Shown: piece by piece, positions 55,823 to 64,000 of the stretch | Layout: each line of letters starts with the position of its first letter | Numbering within the stretch: position 1 is the stretch's first letter | DNA from: an uncultured Burkholderiales bacterium | GTDB lineage: Bacteria > Pseudomonadota > Gammaproteobacteria > Burkholderiales > Burkholderiaceae_C | DNA length: 64,000 bases | NCBI GenBank assembly: GCA_903844825.1 | Contig: CAIMVC010000409.1 | Coordinates: forward strand, 1 to 64,000 | Reading direction: 5' to 3' | Translations under genes and position numbers: made by a program | The notes under the pieces: model-generated | What the model saw: only the letters and a program-made list of their open reading frames with translations | What the model was told of the DNA's origin: nothing | The model's database searches: none

Positions 55823-58800
55823 TCAATGCTGGCGCTGGACGGTCACCGCCGTCTGCACCCACTGCAGCATGGGGCCGTACACGGTCAGGGCCAGCGCGGG
55901 CAGCCGGCCGTCCTGGCTCAGGGCTTCGTAGTCCGGGAACAGGCGGGCCAGGCAAGCGTCCCGCACTTCGGCCATGCTGCTGTCGTAGTCGCTGCCCTGG
56001 TACACCTCGGCGGCCTTGTCGGCATCGCCAACAAGGGTCAGAGCGGTTTTGAGCGGCAGCGGCAAGGGCGCGCGCATGCCCTCGCGCCAGCAGTTCAGGA
56101 GTTCGCGCAGGTAGGGCACGGCCATGTCGGCGGGCACGGGCCGCATCTGCAAGCTGGCGTCTTGCCCCACCAGCAGCCCGCTCAGGCTGTGCCCGCAGGC
56201 GGCAGCGACCACCGTGCGCAGCCAGGCAGCGAGCAGCTTGTCGGGGCGAACCTCGCCTTTTTTGTCCAGCAACTTGCCAGGCTCGAGCTCAAGCCAGGTT
56301 GGCTCGCCGGGTGCCAGGGCGCTGCGCTGATGCAAATGCTCGATCCAGTCGCGCAGGACCACGCCGTCGCTTTCAAATTCGACCGCCTGGCGCACGCTCT
56401 GGTGCGGCCAGTCTTGCCCCGCTTGTTGCCAGGCAGCGGCCATGCCCCGCAAGGTCGTGGCCAGCTCGCCCTGCTTGATGTCGCCAAAGCCGCCCATAGG
56501 CAGGGCGCCGCTGCGGCGCAAACGCTCAATGACCGCGGGCATCTGCGCGGGCAGGCCGGCGGCTTCGGTGGCCACCGGCCAGCTCTGCAGCAGCTGCCTG
56601 ATCAGCTGGTAGTTCTCCATGCCTTTGACTTCGAAAGGCTCGACGTCGGGCACGTCTTGCTCGGCCTCCAGAAAGGTCACACCCAGGCGCTCCCGGAAAA
56701 AAACCTTGACCGGGTTGCGCAAAAAACTCGTCAGGCGCTGCAAGGTCAGAGACTCTGCTGCCTCCAGCGCGGGGTCGCTGCGCAGCGCCGGGGCTGGCGC
56801 CGCGGCAGCGACACTCTGCGCGTGCAGGCTGCGCCACTCGCGGGCCTGGGTCGAGAGTGGGCTGTCGGCTTCAAAGTAGCGCCGACTGAACGGCTGCAAG
56901 GGATGCTCGGTGGTGCGTTGCTCAACCACCGACTGGCCCCAGACGGCCGCGAGGTAGTCACGCAACTGTGACACCAGAATCGACGGCGGCTGTTCGCTGT
57001 TGTCGCGCACGCTGCGGCCGGTCCAGCTCAGGTACAGCATGCGGCGGGCCGACAGCAAAGCCTCGAGCATCAGCTGCCGGTCGTCGTGCTGGCGCGAACG
57101 ATCGCCGGGCCGGTGCTGGCCCGCCAGGGCCATCAGGTCGAAGTCGCTGCGCAGACTGTGGCGCGGGTAGTCGCCGTCGTTCATTCCGAGCAGGCAGACC
57201 ACTTCAAACGGAATCGCACGCATCGGCATCAGGGTGCAAAAGGTCACGCCGCCAGCTTGAAAGCGCCGGTTCAGGCTGGGCGACTCCAGCGCCTCGAGCC
57301 AGGCGTGGCGAAAGGCGGGCAGCGCCAGGTCCTCATCAAAGCCGGCTTGCTCGCAGGCGTTGACCCAGCGCGTGAGCGCCTGCTCAAGTGCCGACAGCGC
57401 GCCACGGTCCAGCTCGTCGACGGCCGTGAACAGCTGGCGCAGCAGCGCGCGCCCGCGCTGCGCCCACACGGCGGGTCGGGCCGGCTCGCCCGCCTGCCGC
57501 GTCCAGTCGCGCAGGGACCGCAGCAGGTGGGCCAGCGCGCCCGCCATCTCTGCATCCAGACCACCGACTTCAAGATACGGCTCGATGCCCGCCACGCTCG
57601 CGCCTGCCCCGGCCCCGGCTGCAGCGTCCAGCGAGCCAGTGGCATAACCCAGCAACATGCGCTGCACGCCAAACCAGGCGGTGTTTTGCTCGCCGCAGGC
57701 CTGCAAATCCAGTTGCGCGCGGTGCTGTCCGTCCAGGCCCCAGCGCATGCCGGCGCCGCTCATCCACTGGCGCAGCAGCGGCATCTGATCGGCGCTCAAG
57801 CCCCAGCGCTTGGCCAGCGCCGGCACCTCCAGCAAGTCCACCAGATCACTGAGCAGCCCGCGCTGCCCCGGCAGCCGCAGCACCCACTCGACGGCCTGAA
57901 CGATGGTGCTGCTGGACTTGGCGCTCAAGTCTGCAATGTCAAAAGGAATGTGGCGTTTGTCAGCGCGCGGGTACTGGCCAAACACTGCGCGGATCGCGGG
58001 CGCCATGGTCTCGATGTCGGGCACCATCACCACCACATCGCGCGGCTGCAAAGGCCGCTGACCGGTCGGGCGCTCGGCCAGCAGCGCGAGCAGCTGGTCG
58101 TGCAAGACTTCAAGCTCGCGCACCTTGCTGTGAGCCACGCTGAAGGTGATGGAGCGGTCGCCAGGTGCAATCGGCCTGTCGGCCCGCTCGCTCTGCAGGG
58201 GCTCAAGGTCGCGGATGCGGTTTTGCACCCGCGTCAGCAGCGGCGTGTGGGCCGACTCCGGGGTCTCGTCAAAGAGGTCGATGCGCGGCAGGTTGAAGTT
58301 GCGGCGGGTCGCCTCGGCATCGTCAAAAGCGTCGAGCTGGCGAATGAAGTCGCGCCCCTGCCGGCCCCAGGCGGCCAGCAAGGGGTGGGCATGGGCATGC
58401 AGGGCCTCGAGCGGCACCTGCGACAGATCGCGCCCCTGACGCAAGCCATGACGGCGCCGCTCGGCCCGCAGCAACTCGCGCCCTTCAATGATGTCGCCCC
58501 AGTAATAACGGCAAGGGTTGGGCACGGCCAGCAGCACCTGGCAGTGCCGGCTCAGGGCGGCCAGGGCTTCGAGCATGGCGCCGGGCAAATGGCTCATGCC
58601 GTAGACCACCACCCGGCGCGGCAGCTTGCCGGCCAGATCGTCGCTGCTGTTTAACGTAGCCAGGGCGCGCTGATGCAGCATCGGGCGGATGTTGCCGCGC
58701 TGCGTCTCGTCAAGCGTGGCCAGCAGCGCCCGCCACAGCTGCGCCTGCCAGCGCTGGTCAGCCGGCAGCGGACCGCTGGCCCCATTGGCCTGCCGCAGGC

Positions 58801-59362
58801 GATCGTCCGTGCGGGCCCAGTCGGCCAGCCAGTCGGCACGGTAGTTCTGGTACTGGTCAAACAGGTCGGCCAGCCGCGTGGCCAGCTGCAGCAAGCGCTC
58901 GGGGTCGGCGTCACTCAGGTAGGCCTTGACCGGCGCGAAGTCGGCGCCATCGAGCAGCGCCGGCAGGATGTTCATCAGGCGCCAGGTCATCGGCACCTTG
59001 TCCAGCGGCGAGTCCGCCGGCACCGACCTCGGCCCCAGCAGCTGGCGGTAAGTGCGCCACAAAAAGCGGCCCGGCAACTCCACACGCGCAGCCGAACACA
59101 CCCCGCTTTGACGCGCCAGTTCCATCTTGAACCACTCGGACATGCCATTGCTTTGCACCAGCACGACTTCGGACTCCAGCGGCGCCAGCGGCGTCTGCTG
59201 CAGCCAGCCCATCACAGTCTGCGCCAGATCCTCCGCGCGGTTGCCGTGCAGGGCAATAAAACCAGGCTTGATCAACGAGGACGGGTGTTGCATGACGGTG
59301 TGCGGCGGGTTGGGTGGTCCGCTGGCGCGCGGGCCTGGCGGGTGGGGGAGGAGAAGATCCAT
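55823..59362 (-). CDS. recC: Exodeoxyribonuclease V gamma subunit (RecC)
   Basis: GFIALHGNRAEDLAQTVMGWL...VVLVQSNGMSEWFKMELA; FEVVCLLGMNDGDYPR. True start probably MQHPSSLIKPGF (about 59293). Confidence 0.92.
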   Translation of the reverse strand: MDLLLPHPPGPRASGPPNPPHTVMQHPSSLIKPGFIALHGNRAEDLAQTVMGWLQQTPLAPLESEVVLVQSNGMSEWFKMELARQSGVCSAARVELPGRFLWRTYRQLLGPRSVPADSPLDKVPMTWRLMNILPALLDGADFAPVKAYLSDADPERLLQLATRLADLFDQYQNYRADWLADWARTDDRLRQANGASGPLPADQRWQAQLWRALLATLDETQRGNIRPMLHQRALATLNSSDDLAGKLPRRVVVYGMSHLPGAMLEALAALSRHCQVLLAVPNPCRYYWGDIIEGRELLRAERRRHGLRQGRDLSQVPLEALHAHAHPLLAAWGRQGRDFIRQLDAFDDAEATRRNFNLPRIDLFDETPESAHTPLLTRVQNRIRDLEPLQSERADRPIAPGDRSITFSVAHSKVRELEVLHDQLLALLAERPTGQRPLQPRDVVVMVPDIETMAPAIRAVFGQYPRADKRHIPFDIADLSAKSSSTIVQAVEWVLRLPGQRGLLSDLVDLLEVPALAKRWGLSADQMPLLRQWMSGAGMRWGLDGQHRAQLDLQACGEQNTAWFGVQRMLLGYATGSLDAAAGAGAGASVAGIEPYLEVGGLDAEMAGALAHLLRSLRDWTRQAGEPARPAVWAQRGRALLRQLFTAVDELDRGALSALEQALTRWVNACEQAGFDEDLALPAFRHAWLEALESPSLNRRFQAGGVTFCTLMPMRAIPFEVVCLLGMNDGDYPRHSLRSDFDLMALAGQHRPGDRSRQHDDRQLMLEALLSARRMLYLSWTGRSVRDNSEQPPSILVSQLRDYLAAVWGQSVVEQRTTEHPLQPFSRRYFEADSPLSTQAREWRSLHAQSVAAAAPAPALRSDPALEAAESLTLQRLTSFLRNPVKVFFRERLGVTFLEAEQDVPDVEPFEVKGMENYQLIRQLLQSWPVATEAAGLPAQMPAVIERLRRSGALPMGGFGDIKQGELATTLRGMAAAWQQAGQDWPHQSVRQAVEFESDGVVLRDWIEHLHQRSALAPGEPTWLELEPGKLLDKKGEVRPDKLLAAWLRTVVAAACGHSLSGLLVGQDASLQMRPVPADMAVPYLRELLNCWREGMRAPLPLPLKTALTLVGDADKAAEVYQGSDYDSSMAEVRDACLARLFPDYEALSQDGRLPALALTVYGPMLQWVQTAVTVQRQH

Positions 59363-59982
59363 TGTGATCGTAAGGCTTGATCATCTCACTGGGTGGATGG
59401 CCGATGACGGCGGCTTATTTCAGGCTCGCAAGAAGGCCTGTGGCGGCGCGCCGTCGTTTTCCAGGCAGGGTGCTGTCGACTCCCTTTGAGTCGCAGCCCG
59501 GCCGCAGGGGTCTGGCTATACTTCGACCATCGCGAGACAAAATTCGGCTCCAGGCCGTGAGGTGATTCGGTTCATCCTATATCTCGCGATCCACCTACCC
59601 GACACCCGCTACCCGCTTTACCTTCCCGGGCTTGTGCCCGCGTGGGGCCTAAGTGCCCTGTCAGCTCATCCTACCGCTCGCTGACCATGACCCGCGCCTT
59701 GTTCTGTCAATCGGCCTTTGGGCATGCAATGGCAGATGGGCAGGCACCTTATTGCTTGATGGCTTGCGACTTCATTTGCGAGATCTTTTGCGAGATCTTG
59801 TACGAGAACAGTTCATTGGCAGAAATATGTTTTCTTCCAGAATTTTTGCGAGATCAAATGCCGGAATAAACGCCTTCTCCATCCGGAGCTGAATCTGGCA
59901 ACTCGACTGACATTGTTCGAAATGCTGTTCACAAAACCGGCTCGTCATGCCGCGCATCAGGTCAGAAACGCGAGATTGGTTT

Positions 59983-60036
59983 GTGGCAGCCCAGGGGCCC
60001 GAATTCATGGGTTGTTGCGCTGCGCAATGACGCAAC
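59983..60036. repeat. Dispersed repeat copy (pairs with 60399-60452)
   Basis: GTGGCAGCCCAGGGGCcCGAATTCATGGgTTGttGCGCTGCGC, nearly identical to the copy at 60399. Confidence 0.8.
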
Positions 60037-60109
60037 TACCGGGTCGCCGTGACGCGCAGAGCTGCGCGGTTGCCGTGCAAGGCAATAAACATCAACCCAG
60101 CCCACGCCG

Positions 60110-60469
60110 TCACTTGCCTGCTTTTCGTGGTCCGTCCGGCACGGTGCGGCGCATGAACTGATCGAACAGCGGCACCGTGAAAGCGGTATCGCCGTGCGCA
60201 GGGCTGAAAATCATGCCTTTTTTGATCAGACTGGACCGAAGCGGTGGCACCAGCAGCAAGGGCAGCGGCTTGTTTTCGTGGGCCTCGATCCAAACGGCCT
60301 GATAGCCCTGCGCCACCGCCATGTCCCGAACCCGATTCAAAAGCGACGACACGGAATGCGGCAGCGACAAAAAAACCGTCGCTGCGAGGCCGCAGGCGGT
60401 GGCAGCCCAGGGGCACGAATTCATGGATTGCCGCGCTGCGCTCGCAAAGACGCGGATACCCAGCCGCAA
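60110..60469 (-). pseudogene. Decayed ATP-binding (AAA-type) protein remnant
   Basis: LSLPHSVSSLLNRVRDMAVAQGYQAVWIEAHENKPLPLLLVPPLRSSL joined to KKGMIFSPAHGDTAFTVPLFDQFMRRTVPD, resembling non-adjacent parts of AAA ATP-binding proteins; no Walker motif. Confidence 0.4.
60399..60452. repeat. Dispersed repeat copy (pairs with 59983-60036; core also at 4842 and 41242)
   Basis: GTGGCAGCCCAGGGGCaCGAATTCATGGATTGCCGCGCTGCGCTCGCAAAGACG. Confidence 0.8.
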
Positions 60470-60567
60470 TGATGCGCAAAGCTGTGCGTTACGACGACGC
60501 GCAATGCGGCGCGTTGTGGTGATGCGCCAAGCCGTGCGTTGCCAGGACCCGATGAATGCCGGGAGGT

Positions 60568-61338
60568 TCAGGCCTGCCGGTAGCGCAATGCCACGGCGTC
60601 GGCACCGGCGATGAGCAGGTGCTGGTCGGTGCCGACACCCACCAGGGTGGCACCACCGGCGAAGTAGTGATCGGCTTTGCCATCTGCAGCCAAAACGCCC
60701 GCGGCCTTGCCGGCGGCGCGGGCTGTCTTGAAGGCTTGCGCAATGGCCGCCTGCACGTCCGGATGGCCCGCATTGCCGCGGTGGCCCAGGCTAGCGGCGA
60801 GGTCGGACGGGCCGATGAAGACGGCGTCGACACCGGGGACGCGGCAGATGGCGTCCAGGTCGTCAAGCGCCTCGCGCGACTCGATTTGCAGGATCAGGCC
60901 AATTTCGTCGTTGGCGCGGGCCATATAGTCTTTGAAGCGCGTGTAGTTGCCGGCGCGTGTGCTGCCGGCAACGCCGCGCACGCCTTCCGGGGCAAAACGG
61001 GTAAAGGCCACGGCATCGCGGGCTTCGGCGGCGTTGCGGATGTTGGGCACCATGATGTTGGCAGCGCCCGCGTCAAGCACGCGCTTGATCCAGCCCATGT
61101 CCAAAATCGGCACCCGCACCACGGCCGCGGTGGGCGTGCCGCGTACCGACAGCAATTGCTGGCCCACGTCGTACAGGTCGGTGGGGCTGTGTTCCATGTC
61201 AAAGAGCAGCCAGTCAAAACCGGCATCGGCCAGCACCTCGGCAATTTGCTGGTGCGCAAACGTGACCCACAGGCCGACCTGGCGGCGGTTGTCGATCAGT
61301 GCTTTTTTAAAGGTATTGGTGGGCAGTGAGTTGTTCAT
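60568..61338 (-). CDS. HpcH/HpaI aldolase family protein
   Basis: Start MNNSLPTNTFKKALIDNRRQVGLWVTFAHQQIAEVLADAGFDWLLFDMEHSPTDL...VPGVDAVFIGPSDLAASLG. Confidence 0.92.
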   Translation of the reverse strand: MNNSLPTNTFKKALIDNRRQVGLWVTFAHQQIAEVLADAGFDWLLFDMEHSPTDLYDVGQQLLSVRGTPTAAVVRVPILDMGWIKRVLDAGAANIMVPNIRNAAEARDAVAFTRFAPEGVRGVAGSTRAGNYTRFKDYMARANDEIGLILQIESREALDDLDAICRVPGVDAVFIGPSDLAASLGHRGNAGHPDVQAAIAQAFKTARAAGKAAGVLAADGKADHYFAGGATLVGVGTDQHLLIAGADAVALRYRQA

Positions 61339-61358
61339 GGCGTGGCTCGTAGAAAGGT

Positions 61359-62519
61359 TCAGATCAAGGCGGCGTAGATGTGGCGCATGTCTTCGCGCGT
61401 CATGGCTCGGGGGTTGTTGTCGAGCAACCGGGTGACTTTGGCCGCGCCATCGACCAGGCCTTCCAGGTCGTGCGGCGTGATGCCCAGGCTTTTGAGCGAA
61501 TCGGGAATGCCGAGGTCTCGATTGAGTTCGCGCAGGGCCTGCACAAAAACGGCTGCGGCGGCCTGGTCGTCCAGGCCTTGCACTGGCAAGGCCATGGCGC
61601 GCGCCATGGCGGCAAAGCGCAGCTCGCAGCCGACCTGGTTGAAGGCCATGACCGACGGCAGCAAGATGGCATTGGACAGGCCATGCGCCATACGGTACGT
61701 ACCCCCCAAGGGATAGGCCAGGGCATGCACGGCGGTGGTGCTGGAGGTGGCGATGCACACGCCGCCCCAGTAGGCGCCCATCAGCAGGTCTTCGCGGGCG
61801 GCAACGTCGTTGCCGTCTTGCACGGCTTTGCGGATGCTGCGCGCAATCAGCCGGATGGCCTCGAGCGCATACAGGTCGCTGAAGGCGTTGCCTTTTTTAG
61901 AGCAGTAGCACTCGATGGCATGGGTCAGTGCGTCCATGCCGGTCGATGCCGTCACATCCGGTGGCAGGCTGAGCGTGAGCAGTGGGTCGAGGATGACGGC
62001 GTCGGGCAGCAGGTAGGGGCTGACGATGCCGATTTTCAGCGCGTATTCGGGCACCAGAATGATGGAATTGGGCGTGGCTTCGGCCCCTGTGCCCGAGGTG
62101 GTGGGCACCATGATGTTGGGCAGGCCGCGGGAGGTGATCTCCACCTTTTTGGCCAGTACGTCGCGCAGGTCCAGGTTCTGCGCCAGCAGCACCGCCATGA
62201 TCTTGGCCACGTCCATGGCACTGCCGCCGCCGATGCCGACAACCAGGTCAAAGTCCCCGGCCGCGCGGGCCTGGGCTTCAATGGCCTGTACGTCGGCGAC
62301 GTCGGGTTCCGGCGGCGTGCTGGCGATCACGGTGACCGCCAGGCCTGCGGCTTCCAGGCTTTGGCGCGGCGCGTCCACCAGACGGGCCACGCTCTTGGTG
62401 GTGATGATCAGGACGCGTTGCGCGCGAAAGTAACGCGCCAGTTCCGTCAACGCGGACAAACTGCCCGCACCGGCATGCACGCGGCCGGGGTTGAGTAAAA
62501 GACAGGGGTTGGAATTCAT
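61359..62519 (-). CDS. Iron-containing alcohol dehydrogenase family protein
   Basis: VVGIGGGSAMDVAKIMAVLL; IMVPTTSGTGAEATPNSII; TGMDALTHAIECYCSKKGNAFSD; MAHGLSNAILLPSVMAFN. Confidence 0.93.
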   Translation of the reverse strand: MNSNPCLLLNPGRVHAGAGSLSALTELARYFRAQRVLIITTKSVARLVDAPRQSLEAAGLAVTVIASTPPEPDVADVQAIEAQARAAGDFDLVVGIGGGSAMDVAKIMAVLLAQNLDLRDVLAKKVEITSRGLPNIMVPTTSGTGAEATPNSIILVPEYALKIGIVSPYLLPDAVILDPLLTLSLPPDVTASTGMDALTHAIECYCSKKGNAFSDLYALEAIRLIARSIRKAVQDGNDVAAREDLLMGAYWGGVCIATSSTTAVHALAYPLGGTYRMAHGLSNAILLPSVMAFNQVGCELRFAAMARAMALPVQGLDDQAAAAVFVQALRELNRDLGIPDSLKSLGITPHDLEGLVDGAAKVTRLLDNNPRAMTREDMRHIYAALI

Positions 62520-62550
62520 ACGCTTGGTTTCAGGTCGACAAGTGACGTGC

Positions 62551-63744
62551 TCAGGCGCTTGCCGAATCCAGTCCATGCACCCAGTCCGGCATGACCCGTA
62601 CGTAACGGATGTGCTGACGAAACACGGTGTAGGCCAGGTGCAAGGCCCCATCGGCCGACTGAGTGATGGAGGGGTAGGAGTATTCGCGGTTGAGTCGCTG
62701 CTCGGAGTTGTTGCTCATGCACCAGCCGTCGCCGGTTTCCAGGTGGCGCTGCCAGGGCCAGGTCAGGCCGTCATCGACCGACAAGGCCAGCGTGAGCGGT
62801 GCACGCGGCGCGCCCCAGAAGGCTTGCGGCCGGGCGGCGGCATCGGCTACGGCCGCCGCTGGCTGGGCCGCCGGGGCATGCGCGTCGAGTTCATCGGTCA
62901 AGTCGTCATAAAGAGATTCACGGCGGCCGGTGGCGTCAGCGGCGCTGCTGGCGTTGAAGATCATGGCCAGCCGGCCATCGGCCAGGCGCAAGGCCTGAAT
63001 GGATGAGTTGTTATTGGGCAGCGGCGTGGCGCGTGGCGCCTGCCAGGTCAGCCCGCCATCGTCGCTGCGGGTCCGGTACACATGGTCAGCCCAGCGGCTG
63101 CGAAAGAACGCCAGCAGGCCGCCATCGCTGGCGGGCACGATGTTCATGTGCGCGCAGCCCAGGCTGCCCGGCACGTCAATGAGCTGCCACGAGTTGCCTT
63201 GATCGATCGAGCGCAGCAAGGCACTGTCGTCCAGACTGCCGTCCCAGGCTTTGCCCGGCACCGGCTTGCAGCGAAAAATTGGCAGCAACCAGCTGCCGTC
63301 GGCCTGGATGCGTAGGGGCTGGCGCACGAAGGTGCCTGCCGGCGCACCGGCCAGGTCGGCGGTCGGGCCCCAGCTCAGGCCGTTGTCGAGCGAAATGCGG
63401 CAGCGCGCCACCGAGGTGTCTTGATGGCCCGATGTTTGCGCGGTGTGCAGCAGCCACAGCTCACCGGCCGGCATCACGCACAAGAGCGGGTTTTGCTCGG
63501 ACCGGTCCGGGTCGCTCGAGAGCTGCACCGGCGCGCTCCATTGCGCGCTGCCCGGCGCCAGGCGCGACATGTACACGCAAATATCCGAGCGCCCCTCCAT
63601 CGAGCCGCCAAACCAGACGCAGGCCAGCGTGCCGTCGGTCAGTACCGTCAGGTTGGCTGCATGGGCTTGCACGCAAGGCGACGGCAGGTCGCTCACCAGA
63701 CGTGCGGCATCGTCTGCATGCGCCTGCAATAAGCCGCTGTTCAT
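62551..63744 (-). CDS. Sialidase/BNR-repeat family protein
   Basis: Several Asp-box-like motifs: [36 protein letters not shown]. Confidence 0.88.
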   Translation of the reverse strand: MNSGLLQAHADDAARLVSDLPSPCVQAHAANLTVLTDGTLACVWFGGSMEGRSDICVYMSRLAPGSAQWSAPVQLSSDPDRSEQNPLLCVMPAGELWLLHTAQTSGHQDTSVARCRISLDNGLSWGPTADLAGAPAGTFVRQPLRIQADGSWLLPIFRCKPVPGKAWDGSLDDSALLRSIDQGNSWQLIDVPGSLGCAHMNIVPASDGGLLAFFRSRWADHVYRTRSDDGGLTWQAPRATPLPNNNSSIQALRLADGRLAMIFNASSAADATGRRESLYDDLTDELDAHAPAAQPAAAVADAAARPQAFWGAPRAPLTLALSVDDGLTWPWQRHLETGDGWCMSNNSEQRLNREYSYPSITQSADGALHLAYTVFRQHIRYVRVMPDWVHGLDSASA

Positions 63745-64000
63745 GATGCGGCAGCGACCGTTGCCATGGCCGTGGCGCGTTGACCGGCGATCAGCTTGAA
63801 GGCGTATTCAGCGGCCTCGACCATGCTGTCGGCGTTGGCAATACCCTTGCCGGCGATGTCAAAGGCCGTGCCGTGGTCTACCGAGGTGCGCAAGATGGGC
63901 AAACCCAGCGTGATGTTGACGCCGCTGACGGATTGCCAGGTGCCGGTCGCCGGATCGATCTGAAAACCCAGCAGCTTGACCGGAATGTGGCCCTGGTCAT
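63741..64000 (-). CDS. PdxA-like (4-hydroxythreonine-4-phosphate dehydrogenase family) protein, partial
   Basis: Reverse-strand [66 protein letters not shown]; truncated by window end. Confidence 0.85.
   Translation of the reverse strand, partial: DQGHIPVKLLGFQIDPATGTWQSVSGVNITLGLPILRTSVDHGTAFDIAGKGIANADSMVEAAEYAFKLIAGQRATAMATVAAAS

Noticed and set aside
59642-59892. Two overlapping 75-79-aa ORFs in the AT-richer segment downstream of recC
   Set aside because: No recognisable domain, overlap in different frames and include repeated ttgcgagatc words; likely decayed DNA.

Overview
High-GC betaproteobacterial DNA, probably Comamonadaceae-like (lineage is inference only). Left flank (1-9.1 kb): divergent small-molecule/aromatic-acid catabolic operons (HpcH/HpaI aldolase, flavin reductase, two amidohydrolases including a LigI-like lactonase, SDR, class-I fumarase-type alpha/beta pair, two Bug-type solute-binding proteins, carboxymuconolactone decarboxylase). 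Right flank (49.7-64 kb): recD-recB-recC, a repeat-rich decayed intergenic region, then a second catabolic operon (aldolase, Fe-ADH, sialidase-like protein, PdxA-like protein). Between them (about 9.1-49.6 kb) is a large accessory island with no recognisable integrase or IS. It contains two DUF4062-STAND NTPases with different C-terminal repeats; a membrane RCK-RyR protein; a PH-domain protein; a vWA-TerD fusion and a TerB-like protein; a probable graspetide module (ATP-grasp ligase, GNAT, 83-aa candidate precursor); three further vWA proteins; a Ser/Thr kinase with FHA-like tail; a PPP-type phosphatase; a MoxR AAA ATPase with a metallopeptidase-vWA partner; three leucine-rich-repeat proteins sharing an N-terminal module; an ATP-dependent DNA-ligase-like protein; a DUF4116-repeat protein; and several uncharacterised proteins. 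I interpret it as a Ter-like/MoxR-vWA-type phospho-signalling and conflict (defence/stress) island that includes a candidate RiPP. All family calls come from motif reading of the translations; no database search was run.
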